Of a stretch of DNA of 64,000 nt, positions 52,410 to 61,205 are shown piece by piece. Position numbers and translations under genes: made by a program. Source of the stretch: Paenibacillus agri (GTDB lineage Bacteria > Bacillota > Bacilli > Paenibacillales > Paenibacillaceae). Numbering within the stretch: the first letter of the stretch is position 1; every line of letters begins with the position of its first letter. The notes below the pieces were generated by a model. It had not been told where the DNA came from and searched no databases. It saw only the letters and a program-made list of their open reading frames with translations. The stretch is taken from the NCBI RefSeq assembly GCF_013359945.1, contig NZ_JABWCS010000194.1:1-64000 (forward strand), in the 5' to 3' direction.

Positions 52410-52523
52410 ACAGCAAGACGAGTACCTCAGTTTGATGCTGCAGTAGTGAGCGCGGATAGCAGTTACACTGGAACAGTCACGATATCAAGCGGCGGCAGCG
52501 TTCCACCGAGTCATGAACACTAA
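52410..52523 (+). pseudogene. C-terminal fragment of an unidentified protein
   Basis: An open stretch without a start codon reads FDAAVVSADSSYTGTVTISS, then GGSVPPSHEH and TAA. The alternating polar and beta-branched residues suggest the last strand of an exported beta-rich protein. Its parent is not identifiable. Confidence 0.35.
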
Positions 52524-52641
52524 TCTAGTTAGATGTAGGACAAGCCTCTGCTGAGCTGCAGGCTTCCTTTTTTACTGAATTATAGCCCAAAAGCGCTCAC
52601 AGGTCTCCGATGGGCATTACTTCTTCGTATGAAAAGGCTAA

Positions 52642-52818
52642 TTAATAAAATGTCTTTTTGATGTACGTTCCGTTTGGATCATATGCTGTTCCAGGCGTAC
52701 TTGATGTTGAAGTGTTCACACTGTAATCTACTCTATGGTGAGTCGTATAGAGTTGGAATTTGCAAGATTGCCCAGCAGCAACAGGAGTATTACTTTCAAA
52801 GGTCACTGTACGTAACCA
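52642..52818 (-). pseudogene. C-terminal fragment of an unidentified beta-rich protein
   Basis: On the minus strand, following an in-frame TAA and with no start codon, 58 codons read VTFESNTPVAAGQSCKFQLY, then TTHHRVDYSV, then PGTAYDPNGTYIKKTFY and a stop. The composition is clearly protein-like. The 5' part of the gene is gone. With the fragment at 52410-52523 it marks this spacer as a site of gene decay. Confidence 0.5.
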
Positions 52819-52883
52819 TTAATGGAATATTTTACCTAATAATCAGTATAGGTTATTATTAAAATAAAAAGAGGTGTGATATT

Positions 52884-53165
52884 ATGAAAAGACTAAGATC
52901 TACAATGCTAGCTATTTACTCAGCCATTCTATTTATTGTTGGAATTTTAAGAGTACCTGTCACGGCGCATTGGGGTCCAAAAAATCAGATAGACCATCAA
53001 AGGTTTGTTGCTTTATGGGAATTGCAAGCGACAGATAAACATCAAACAATTGACAATTATTATCCGATATATGAATTAGATATCGTGAGGGTTATCTATA
53101 CGATATTGATTGTATCTTTATTGATGTATTCAATTTATTTAGCGTTATCCAGCCGGCATAAATAA
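52884..53165 (+). CDS. Small hypothetical membrane protein
   Basis: A 93-residue protein with two membrane helices (LAIYSAILFIVGILRVPV near 9-26 and IYTILIVSLLMYSIYLAL near 71-88). A polar segment between them contains HWGPKNQIDHQRFVALWELQ. The start is ATG 52884 with GAGGTG upstream. The gene is markedly AT-rich compared with its neighbours, which suggests recent acquisition. I do not recognise the family. Confidence 0.65.
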   Translation: MKRLRSTMLAIYSAILFIVGILRVPVTAHWGPKNQIDHQRFVALWELQATDKHQTIDNYYPIYELDIVRVIYTILIVSLLMYSIYLALSSRHK

Positions 53166-53310
53166 AACAACGTTTCTGTTTATTAATAGGGAAACTTAGC
53201 CTTTAAGCTGATTCTATAAAGCTTTCCTGAAGCCTGCCGGTTAAAAAGCAGCCGCGCTTATACAACGGCTTCTATTAAAACAGAAATTCTAGCCAACTAT
53301 TACATCAAAA

Positions 53311-53354
53311 CAGGCTAAGAAACCGCTGAACGGCGGTTCCTTAGCCTGTTTTTT
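53311..53354. terminator. Terminator after uxaC
   Basis: CAGGCTAAG-AACCGC/GCGGTT-CTTAGCCTG hairpin with T and A tracts. It ends the uxuA-uxaC transcript on the minus strand and also serves the plus strand. Confidence 0.88.
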
Positions 53355-53391
53355 ACACTTATGGTCGTAAATAATAAATAATAGCGATCAT

Positions 53392-54813
53392 CTATTTCTT
53401 TAAAGCATGACCCTCCAGCCCAAAGTAGGTATTGGCATTGTTGTAGCAAATATCCTCCACGATACGGCCCAGGAACGGGATGTCATTCGGCACTTCGCCG
53501 TTCTCGACCCAGCCTCCCAGAATGTTGCACAGGATACGGCGGAAGTATTCATGACGGGTATACGAGAGGAAGGAGCGCGAGTCGGTCAACATACCAATAA
53601 AGCAGCTAAGCTGGCCCAAATTGGACAAAGCCGTCAGCTGTTTGGTCATCCCGTCCTTCTGGTCGTTGTACCACCAACCGGAGCCGAACTGAATTTTGCC
53701 TCGGATACCGCTTTGCTGGAACGACCCGATCATCGCAGCCAGCACATCATTATGGACCGGGTTTAGGTTATACAGAATTGTTTTCGGCAATTCATTACTC
53801 TGTTCCAATCCATCCAGCAATCTGTAGAGATTATCGGCATAGTTGTTGTCACCGATCGTATCAAACCCGGTGTCAGGCCCTAATTGCCGGAACATCCGGG
53901 TATTAGGATTACGAATCGCGCCAATGTGCAGCTGCATCGCCCAGCCGAACTGTGCATACTTCCGGCCCATCGCCAGAAACAGCGACGTAGCATATTGGTC
54001 ACACTCCAGGCTGCTCAGAGACTCACCTTCCAGACGTTTGGAGAAAATAGACTCTAACGCCTCAGCCGAAGCCTCTGCATACGGCAAGTGGGTAAAGCCA
54101 TGATCGGAGATCATACAGCCGAACCCGTTGAAATACTCTATACGTTCCAGTAAGGCTTGTTCAATTAACGCATAGGACTGAATAGGATACCCTACTGCCT
54201 GCTCCAGCACCCCTATATAATCCAAGAAGCCGGGAGAACCGATTTGCAGTGCTTTATCTGGCCGGAATGTAGGCGTAACGGCGGTTTTGAAATCCTTCTG
54301 CTCCGCAATCTGCCGGTGATAGCGTAAATCATCCGCCGGATCATCGGTGGTGCAGATCCATTTTACATTGGAACGGGTAATCAGCTCTTGGGTGGTGAAG
54401 TCAGGCTGAGCGATGACCTCATTGCACTTCCTGTAGATCTCCTCCCAATTGTCCGCCGTCAACAAATCGTCCACGCCAAAGTAGGTTTTTAGCTCCAGGG
54501 CCGACCAGTGAAACAACGGGTTTCCGATGGTAAAGGGCAGCACCTCGCTCCATTTGGCGAATTTCTCTTCAGGAGAAGCATCCCCGGTGATATATTTTTC
54601 ATCGATACCATAGGTTCTTAAGGCTCGCCATTTATAATGATCCCCGCCCAGCCAAATGTCCGTAATACTGTCAAAACGCGCATTCTCCGCAATCGCCTTG
54701 GGGTCCAGATGGCAGTGGTAATCGATGATGGGCAGTTCCTTCGCATACTCATGGTATAGTCTTCGGGCCGTCTCCGATTGCAGCAGAAAATCCTCATGAA
54801 TGAAAGTTGTCAT
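53392..54813 (-). CDS. uxaC: Glucuronate isomerase
   Basis: A 473-residue, full-length TIM-barrel enzyme of the uronate isomerase family. It converts D-glucuronate to fructuronate and D-galacturonate to tagaturonate. Visible motifs are YHEYAKELPIIDYHCHLDPK at the N terminus with the metal-binding HxH, VKWICTTDDPADDLRYH, LHIGAIRNPN and FIGMLTDSRSFLSYTRHEYF. ATG 54813 follows GAAAGGAG. It is 14 bp downstream of uxuA, so the two steps are coexpressed. Confidence 0.96.
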   Translation of the reverse strand: MTTFIHEDFLLQSETARRLYHEYAKELPIIDYHCHLDPKAIAENARFDSITDIWLGGDHYKWRALRTYGIDEKYITGDASPEEKFAKWSEVLPFTIGNPLFHWSALELKTYFGVDDLLTADNWEEIYRKCNEVIAQPDFTTQELITRSNVKWICTTDDPADDLRYHRQIAEQKDFKTAVTPTFRPDKALQIGSPGFLDYIGVLEQAVGYPIQSYALIEQALLERIEYFNGFGCMISDHGFTHLPYAEASAEALESIFSKRLEGESLSSLECDQYATSLFLAMGRKYAQFGWAMQLHIGAIRNPNTRMFRQLGPDTGFDTIGDNNYADNLYRLLDGLEQSNELPKTILYNLNPVHNDVLAAMIGSFQQSGIRGKIQFGSGWWYNDQKDGMTKQLTALSNLGQLSCFIGMLTDSRSFLSYTRHEYFRRILCNILGGWVENGEVPNDIPFLGRIVEDICYNNANTYFGLEGHALKK

Positions 54814-54827
54814 CGTCTGCTCTCCTT

Positions 54828-55880
54828 TCAGGAATGTAACGACTTCTTGACCGCTTCGGCCAAGCCGTTGATATAGACGGCGCCCAGCGCCCGGTCATAT
54901 AATCCGTACCCTGCTCTTCCCGTCTCTCCCCAGATCATACGCCCATGGTCCGACCGGAACGGCCCGTCAAAACCATACTCGACATAAGCTTTAACAATCT
55001 CATAGAAATCCAGTGATCCCCATTCAGACAGATGCCCGGACTCGTGGAAGGACTTCTCACCCGTAATCTTGATATTCCGCAGATGAGCAAAATGCACCCG
55101 GTTCCTGACCCCGCCGAAATACTTAACCATGTCGACAAAATCATTGTTCGGATCACAGCCCAACGAGCCCGAGCATAAAGTCAGCCCGTGGTACGGGGAA
55201 TCGTACAGGTTCAGGAACCGTTCAAGATTAGCCTTATTCGTGATGATGCGCGGCAGACCGAAGATGGACCATGGCGGATCATCCGGGTGAATGGCCATTT
55301 TAACCTGACTTTCTACGGCCACGGGCAGAATTCCTTCAATAAAATAGCCGAGATGCTCCCATAGCTTCTCTTCATTCATCTCTTCATACTGATCCAGAAC
55401 CTTCCCGAGTCCTCCTTCTCCGTAAGAGGTATCCCAGCCCGGCAACGCCAGCTCACCCAGCTTCGGGTCCATTCTCCGGATGATTTCTTCCTCATAGATC
55501 AGAGTGGTAGAGCCGTCCGGCAGCTCGAAGGACAGATCCGAACGTGTCCAGTCGAACACCGGCATGAAGTTATAGCAGATCACAGGAATACCCGCCCGGC
55601 CCAGATTGCGGATTGTCTCTTTATAATTCTCAATATAACGGTCACGTGTAGAGAGCCCCAGCTTAATGTCCTCATGTACGGGAACGCTTTCAATAACCGA
55701 AATCTTCAGACCTACAGACTCGACTCTCTCCTTCAAAGCCGTAATTTTCTCCATCGGCCACACTTCACCTACCGGCACATCATAGATTGCGGTGACAATG
55801 CCCTTCATCCCCGGAATCTGAGCAATATACTCCAGCTTGACGGGGTCCTCTTCCCCATACCAGCGGAACGACATTTCCAT
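54828..55880 (-). CDS. uxuA: Mannonate dehydratase
   Basis: A 350-residue TIM-barrel enzyme converting D-mannonate to 2-keto-3-deoxygluconate. Motifs are [54 protein letters not shown] with the metal-binding His, and [12 protein letters not shown]. The start is ATG 55880, nine bases after AAGGAGG. A nearly perfect 20-bp palindrome lies about 35 bases upstream. It forms an operon with uxaC. The fructuronate reductase (uxuB) that would link the two reactions is not in the window. Confidence 0.95.
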   Translation of the reverse strand: MEMSFRWYGEEDPVKLEYIAQIPGMKGIVTAIYDVPVGEVWPMEKITALKERVESVGLKISVIESVPVHEDIKLGLSTRDRYIENYKETIRNLGRAGIPVICYNFMPVFDWTRSDLSFELPDGSTTLIYEEEIIRRMDPKLGELALPGWDTSYGEGGLGKVLDQYEEMNEEKLWEHLGYFIEGILPVAVESQVKMAIHPDDPPWSIFGLPRIITNKANLERFLNLYDSPYHGLTLCSGSLGCDPNNDFVDMVKYFGGVRNRVHFAHLRNIKITGEKSFHESGHLSEWGSLDFYEIVKAYVEYGFDGPFRSDHGRMIWGETGRAGYGLYDRALGAVYINGLAEAVKKSLHS

Positions 55881-55913
55881 TTTTATTGGCCTCCTTATGC
55901 ACGGATTCGAATA

Positions 55914-55933
55914 CTTGTATACTAGCATACAAG
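55914..55933. promoter_or_regulatory. Palindromic operator upstream of uxuA
   Basis: CTTGTATACTAGCATACAAG is a 20-bp palindrome with a single mismatched pair. It lies between uxuA and the GntR gene. FCD-type GntR regulators of uronate genes bind short dyads built on TTGTAT/ATACAA, so it is the likely site for the adjacent repressor. Confidence 0.65.
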
Positions 55934-55977
55934 ATGAGGTGGAGCAATATAATAAATGCCCTTCAGCTAAAAATAGT

Positions 55978-56691
55978 TCAACATACAGAGATCCCTGAAC
56001 TCACGTCAAAATAGTGTGCAAAACGGCTGTCATCCCGGTACAATTCCTCCCATTGGTTCATCGGCGCGAGGATATGCTGTTTGACGGCATGCTCAATCTG
56101 CTCGGTCTGGCCTTGTTCGATAAGCCCGATCATCTGGCGATGCTGCGTTACTGCCTCTTCGAAACTATGCTCCCTTTCCGAGAGCAGTCGGATACGATTG
56201 TAGTGAGTGCTCAGACGGGTGATGGATTTCCACACATTCTCCAAATGATTGCCCCGATAGATGATCTGATGAAATTCCGTATCCAGTTGATGAAAATCAA
56301 GCTCCCTGGCTTTCTTGTCGACCAGCAGTTCCTGCAGCCCGACATTCTTCTTAAGCTCCAGCAGTGCCTCTGCCGGGAACGACTGACAGGAGCGGAGCAG
56401 GACCTCTTTTTCCAGCGTAAAACGCATAAAAGCAGCCTCTTCAATCAGATGGCCCTTGATTTTGGACACATAGGTGCCAACCTGCGGAACTACATCAATT
56501 AGATGCTCCTCTTTCAGCTTCGCCAGCACTTCCCTGACCGGTGTACGGGAAATCTGCAGCGCATCGGCAAGATCAATTTCGCTGATGACCTGTCCCGGGG
56601 CCAGGGTGAGCGACATCATATTTTCACGGATAACTCTATAAGAATAATCTTTATTGTTCTCTCCGGCTAATCTTGGGGATATGTTCATCAT
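55978..56691 (-). CDS. GntR family regulator (FadR/FCD type)
   Basis: A 237-residue protein. The N-terminal winged HTH ([40 protein letters not shown]) precedes an all-helical FCD ligand domain whose metal-binding residues appear in [11 protein letters not shown] and in the [12 protein letters not shown] and [10 protein letters not shown] segments. FCD members often sense uronates or aldonates. It lies directly upstream of uxuA-uxaC in the same direction. The start is ATG 56691, ten bases after AAGGAG; neighbouring ATG and GTG codons are possible. Confidence 0.9.
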   Translation of the reverse strand: MMNISPRLAGENNKDYSYRVIRENMMSLTLAPGQVISEIDLADALQISRTPVREVLAKLKEEHLIDVVPQVGTYVSKIKGHLIEEAAFMRFTLEKEVLLRSCQSFPAEALLELKKNVGLQELLVDKKARELDFHQLDTEFHQIIYRGNHLENVWKSITRLSTHYNRIRLLSEREHSFEEAVTQHRQMIGLIEQGQTEQIEHAVKQHILAPMNQWEELYRDDSRFAHYFDVSSGISVC

Positions 56692-56847
56692 CAGCACGAC
56701 ACTCCTTCATCTGCATCAACCTGCACAAATCAGTATTCTTATCCTCTTAAGCCGATCTGGCTAAAAGACTCAGTACATCATTATAGCAAATCTTCGCAGA
56801 TTCTAGCCAACAGTTCTCATAGCGGACTCATGCTTATATCCAAAAAA

Positions 56848-56877
56848 ATCCCCGCAGGAGGAACCTCCTGCGGGGAT
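56848..56877 (-). terminator. Terminator after the GH43 gene
   Basis: A perfect 14-bp stem ATCCCCGCAGGAGG/CCTCCTGCGGGGAT with a two-base loop is followed by seven Ts on the minus strand. Confidence 0.95.
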
Positions 56878-56904
56878 TGCTGCAAATATTGATATCGTCA
56901 AACT

Positions 56905-58233
56905 TTAATCTTTCAACGGGCTGACGGTAATAGCCTCAAGGCTGATTTCGCCATATCCGCCCGAAAGTTTGATTGTATTGGCTTCTCCCGGCTGCAAATA
57001 AACGGTGATATCAGAAACCCCGCCGAATTCATGCGGCCCACCTGTAGACAGGGCATTCAGCAAGGAATAGTCCTTGTCGTTAACAGTCAGCTGTAATTTG
57101 GCCAGACGTTCACCAGTAGCATAATGTAGCTCGATGGATGATCTGCCGCCCTCGCCTCCATCCACATTTTCGAACAGCACGTAAGAGCCTTCCCGCTCCA
57201 GATCGGTCACCACGCTCTGACCTGATTCCAGCTTACGAATTTGCGCACCGCCGAACACCATACTCTCCGCTGCCGGATACGACTTCTGCTGAGGATTGTG
57301 CGCCGGGGCCGGACCAACGGATGATACCCCTTCCAGAGTCTGCACAACGGTCTTGATGGAACCATCTTCGTTGAAATCCAAATAATCGATACATACGCTA
57401 CGCAAATTGCCTTGCCCGGAAATCGCCTGATTATGATAGAACAGATACCATTGTCCTTTGAATTCCACCACCGAACCATGGGTTGTAGAGCAGCCTGTCG
57501 GCTCCAGGAAAATGCCCCTGTACGTCCACGGTCCAAGCGGGCTCTCGCTGGTCGCATATCTCATGCGATTGTTATCTTCTAAATTGTCTGCGTAGGTCAG
57601 GTAATAGAGGCCGTTTCTTTTAAACACCCAGGCCGCTTCATGAAAATCCTCTAACCCTTCCATTTCCTTCATTCCATCCTTCAGGGATATCATATCCTCA
57701 TTAAGCTCCCCGCCCAGACAGACACTGCCGCCCCCGTAATACATGTAGGCGCTATTGTCGTCGTCCACGAGCACACACGGATCAATCAAGGCAAACCCGC
57801 CAAGACCTGGAACATATCCCTGATCGGTAAATCCGCTTGCCGGCTTGTCGCTGGTGGCAACGCCGATCTTCCAGGAATCATTCCAGTTCGAATCGCTCGG
57901 ATGCGGATAGTAGAAGTAATAGGTCCCGTTCTTATAAGCACAATCGGGAGCCCACATGAATCCGCCCTCCGGACGGCCCCAGGACACATCATCCGAACTG
58001 AGGATTTCGCCTTCATCAACCCAGTGGACCATATCCTCCGAAGAGAATACATGATATCTGTCCATGAGATCACAGCCTCTGGCCGGGTCCATATCATGGG
58101 ATGCGTAAATATAGATTTTGCCATCATTCCATACATGGGCCGACGGGTCTGCCGTATAGATGGAAGTAATCGCCGGGTTCTGGGATGTTGTCTTTTGCCG
58201 CTTAGTTTGTAAGCCTTGATTGCCAGTCGTCAT
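56905..58233 (-). CDS. Glycoside hydrolase family 43 protein with C-terminal CBM6-like domain
   Basis: A 442-residue five-bladed beta-propeller enzyme. The catalytic base Asp is in YTADPSAHVWNDG, the pKa-modulating Asp in LIDPCVLVDDD and the acid Glu in FHEAAWVFKRNGLYYLTY. The last 110 residues (ESGQSVVTDLEREGSYVLFE and onward) look like a CBM6-type beta-sandwich. GH43 enzymes act on arabinose- or xylose-containing glycans. No signal peptide is present, so it works on imported oligosaccharides. ATG 58233 follows AGGAGG. Confidence 0.92.
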   Translation of the reverse strand: MTTGNQGLQTKRQKTTSQNPAITSIYTADPSAHVWNDGKIYIYASHDMDPARGCDLMDRYHVFSSEDMVHWVDEGEILSSDDVSWGRPEGGFMWAPDCAYKNGTYYFYYPHPSDSNWNDSWKIGVATSDKPASGFTDQGYVPGLGGFALIDPCVLVDDDNSAYMYYGGGSVCLGGELNEDMISLKDGMKEMEGLEDFHEAAWVFKRNGLYYLTYADNLEDNNRMRYATSESPLGPWTYRGIFLEPTGCSTTHGSVVEFKGQWYLFYHNQAISGQGNLRSVCIDYLDFNEDGSIKTVVQTLEGVSSVGPAPAHNPQQKSYPAAESMVFGGAQIRKLESGQSVVTDLEREGSYVLFENVDGGEGGRSSIELHYATGERLAKLQLTVNDKDYSLLNALSTGGPHEFGGVSDITVYLQPGEANTIKLSGGYGEISLEAITVSPLKD

Positions 58234-58284
58234 AATAAGTCCTCCTGAAGATATGCTTTTTGTATAAAATATTGTTTTCTTACT

Positions 58285-58324
58285 AAGGCCTTCGCCAGGA
58301 AAATCTATCATCCACGAAGGCCTT
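58285..58324. repeat. 10-bp inverted repeat between the two glycosidase genes
   Basis: AAGGCCTTCG (58285-58294) and CGAAGGCCTT (58315-58324) are perfect inverted copies 20 bp apart. There is no T tract on the minus strand, so it could be a processing hairpin that separates the two genes of a transcript rather than a terminator. Confidence 0.55.
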
Positions 58325-58333
58325 GCTGTTCAC

Positions 58334-60022
58334 TTACTGATGGCTCGTAGGATGATTCACCGTCAGCGGAATTTGTCCTTTGAGCAAACGATTGATGTCC
58401 CCAGTCAATCTGAGATAGAAGTCCGCGGATACCGCCACACCATCGGCATCCAGCGTCAGGAAGTATTGATTGGTCGGAATCATCGAGCTGTTCTCTGCGG
58501 CTTTTGCGATGGCAGTACCCTCGTCATATTCGTCGAACATAGCAACATAGCCGGTGCTGATGCCTAAGCTCTTAATGTTGTAAGCTTGCTTCCACATGTA
58601 ATCCCCATGCGCACGCGGAATCTGATTCTTCTGCTGGCCGGTCATATTGGACCAGGCGAATCCCGGTGACATTACCGGCTGATAGTCAATTCCATTCTGC
58701 TGGGTAAAGGCCAAGTCCGGCTGAAGCTGATTATTCTTGAAGTTATCCACTCCATCCATACCGAAGCGGCCCACAGACCACGGCGAGATCATATCCAGTG
58801 ATTTGTACACGTTCAGAAAATCCGATCTGGAGTCATTGTTCCCGGTTCTCCAATAGGTAGGCACGCCGCCGATGACATAAATGCCCTGGTTCTTGAACCA
58901 GCTAATCAGATTAGCCGCTTCTGCCGCAGTACCCGGACGGTCGGTGAAGCCAATACCCCAGATACAGACCACCGTCTTGCCGTTCTGCTTGGCATAAGCG
59001 GAGGAAGAAGGCAGGTGCATGTTGTTGACGATATTAGTCGTCCAGTCATGCTTAACTGCATTGACCCAGTTGCTGGCATTCATACCGGTGATGTCATACA
59101 TGACATAGAATTTGCGGTTGTAGAACTCTGCCGCGTTCTTCACTTTGACAGCTACGCTGTCCCGGTTAGTCTTCCAGTTGTTAGGCGTGTCGCTTTCTTC
59201 TGCGCCGAAACGCTGCAATGCCGCGCCGTCGATATTGTAGCTCTGCATCCATTCAAAATGCTTGTTGACCGTCTCCTGATCATAGGAGGAGAAGAGCTTG
59301 GCTGGCGTACCGTTGCCGAGATTAGCCAGACCGGTCTGATACAGCTTGGAATATTCACGGAGATCCGGGTACAGCTCGAAATTCACATTCCCGCTTGCCG
59401 ACGGGGCACTGCTATTCTTTGACCAGTGCACCCAGCCGCCATTTGGCGAACCGTCACCTGCTGCGTTGAACCAGCCCTGATATCCTGCATACAGCTTGCC
59501 TACCACGTCCCCGCCGCCACCTGTGGAGCCTGCGTTGAACTTGAACCAGAGCAGGTTGAATAAATTCCCGCTGCCTCCGGTAAATTTAAGATAGAGCGTA
59601 TGCACACCGCTGGCACCGCTGATCGCACCGGACTTCGTCACCCAGGATTGCCATCCTCCGGTACCGGGTACAGCAACGGTTCCCACGAGCGTTCCGTTAA
59701 GACTGTCCAGACGGACCTCAATATTTCCGCCGCTGTTGTTGCTGGCAACTCTAACATCTATTGAATTGGCACCGCTTCCAAAATCAACATTGTTGAAGAC
59801 GATATAATCCCCATTATCGACAAAAGCAACATTCTGCCCGCCCTCAGTGGAATTCTCCAGCTGGACTCCAGATTGGCTGCTGTAACCGGAAGCGGCTGTT
59901 TGATTAAACGCCGAAGCCGCCGAGGCGACGGAAGGAGCAAAGGAAATACACACCGTAAGAATCAATAAAGCCGCGCTTGCAAAAGCCAATAACCTCTTAT
60001 TTTTTTGCACAAAATTTAGCAT
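58334..60022 (-). CDS. Exported glycoside hydrolase family 71/99-like protein with N-terminal CBM
   Basis: A 562-residue secreted protein. The signal peptide is residues 1-36 (LLAFASAALLILTVCISFAP, cut after VASA). A CBM6/35-like beta-sandwich covers about 38-165 (GDYIVFNNVDFGSG, WQSWVTKSGAISG, LYLKF). The catalytic barrel starts at KLYAGYQGWFNAAGDGSPNG and includes WMQSYNIDGAALQRFG and FDEYDEGTAIAKA. The barrel resembles the GH71/GH99-like group, whose known members cleave alpha-glucans or alpha-mannosides. The substrate here is unproven. ATG 60022 follows AGGAGG. Confidence 0.82.
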   Translation of the reverse strand: MLNFVQKNKRLLAFASAALLILTVCISFAPSVASAASAFNQTAASGYSSQSGVQLENSTEGGQNVAFVDNGDYIVFNNVDFGSGANSIDVRVASNNSGGNIEVRLDSLNGTLVGTVAVPGTGGWQSWVTKSGAISGASGVHTLYLKFTGGSGNLFNLLWFKFNAGSTGGGGDVVGKLYAGYQGWFNAAGDGSPNGGWVHWSKNSSAPSASGNVNFELYPDLREYSKLYQTGLANLGNGTPAKLFSSYDQETVNKHFEWMQSYNIDGAALQRFGAEESDTPNNWKTNRDSVAVKVKNAAEFYNRKFYVMYDITGMNASNWVNAVKHDWTTNIVNNMHLPSSSAYAKQNGKTVVCIWGIGFTDRPGTAAEAANLISWFKNQGIYVIGGVPTYWRTGNNDSRSDFLNVYKSLDMISPWSVGRFGMDGVDNFKNNQLQPDLAFTQQNGIDYQPVMSPGFAWSNMTGQQKNQIPRAHGDYMWKQAYNIKSLGISTGYVAMFDEYDEGTAIAKAAENSSMIPTNQYFLTLDADGVAVSADFYLRLTGDINRLLKGQIPLTVNHPTSHQ

Positions 60023-60279
60023 AAGATCCTCCTGTTCTTTGAGTTGCCTGCTAATTACTGTCCAAATAAGGCCTGAGACAAGCTTTGAAAGAGAACGGAC
60101 TCACATTCTGGATTATTCTTGCGGACGTTATTTCCCTTCACTACACCTCCTCTTTAGGCGTATCAGGATTTTCTTACAAAATAGGTGATTTATCAGTTAC
60201 AGCATACCTTTTCCCACTATTAGACTCCATGTGACGATCATAAACAAAACAGGGAATTCCAAAAGAAACGGGACGAGTG

Positions 60280-61122
60280 CTACTCTAGTTCCGCATCACT
60301 CCAGGAATGCTTGGGACGCCAATCAAGCACCTTCTGTGCCAGACTGTTACTGACGATAGCTTCTCTATTGTGGAAAGGCAACCGCAGATCATTCACACCG
60401 GGGTAAAAGGTCTCCAGCAGCTTTTGCGTCTTCCATTCACTTAACGTATCGTTGCCGGTAATGTTCAGGTGTATGGCTCCCGCATAATCCGTATGAAGAG
60501 CTGCCAGACTAGCATCTACCGCATCTCTGATATCGATATAGCTCCACAAAATTTGCTTGAAGGTCTCAGGCTTGGCCGTAGCCATATGCCGATACTCTCC
60601 TGGACCAACAATCATCGAGTACCGCAATGAGATTACTTGCATCCCGGTTCTCCGGTGGAACATCTCAGCGGTCAGTTCGTTGACAACCTTGGAGAGCCCA
60701 TAACACTCCTGCGGTTGCTGAGGATGCCCCTCATCCACCGGGAAATAATCCGGCGAGAACGGCTGTGGCGCCCAAGCAAATCCATACGACGATTCGCTGG
60801 AACCCATCACCACCTTTTGAATACCTAATAAAGAAGCTGCCTCCAGCACATGGTACCCGGCTAACGTATTATTGGCGAAAATATAGGTATGAGGAAAATG
60901 GATCGGCGCAGGAATCGCAGCCAAATGGATGACGGCATCAACTCCGGCAAGTGCCCCCACTACCTGTCCAAAATCATTGAGATCCACCTTGATTTGCCTG
61001 CAGTGAATCCGGTCTGACAAGTGATTGTCCAGCGATACAACGTCGTAGCCTTGCTGCTGCAGCTTGCTGATGACCTGTGATCCAAGCTTGCCGCCTCCGC
61101 CTGTAACCGCAATGGTTTTCAT
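60280..61122 (-). CDS. NAD-dependent epimerase/dehydratase family protein
   Basis: A 280-residue extended SDR. The Rossmann motif is TIAVTGGGGKLGSQVI at the N terminus. Asp-rich VVSLDNHL marks the NAD preference, and the active site is YGLSKVVNEL. HLAAIPAPIHFPHTYIFANN is typical of the uronate-dehydrogenase-like branch. Given its neighbours it may oxidise or epimerise a sugar acid. The start is ATG 61122, ten bases after AAGGAGGG. It lies downstream of the enolase-superfamily gene. Confidence 0.85.
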   Translation of the reverse strand: MKTIAVTGGGGKLGSQVISKLQQQGYDVVSLDNHLSDRIHCRQIKVDLNDFGQVVGALAGVDAVIHLAAIPAPIHFPHTYIFANNTLAGYHVLEAASLLGIQKVVMGSSESSYGFAWAPQPFSPDYFPVDEGHPQQPQECYGLSKVVNELTAEMFHRRTGMQVISLRYSMIVGPGEYRHMATAKPETFKQILWSYIDIRDAVDASLAALHTDYAGAIHLNITGNDTLSEWKTQKLLETFYPGVNDLRLPFHNREAIVSNSLAQKVLDWRPKHSWSDAELE

Positions 61123-61205
61123 TTCTTCCAACCCTCCTTTTACTGTTTTTGATATGTGAGGTCATTCACTGTACTGTGCTCTGCTGTGTAATTTGTTGTA
61201 CTTGG

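Noticed and set aside
52674..52862. 62-codon plus-strand frame
   Set aside because: It is antisense to a much more protein-like minus-strand fragment (52642-52818) and lacks a ribosome binding site.
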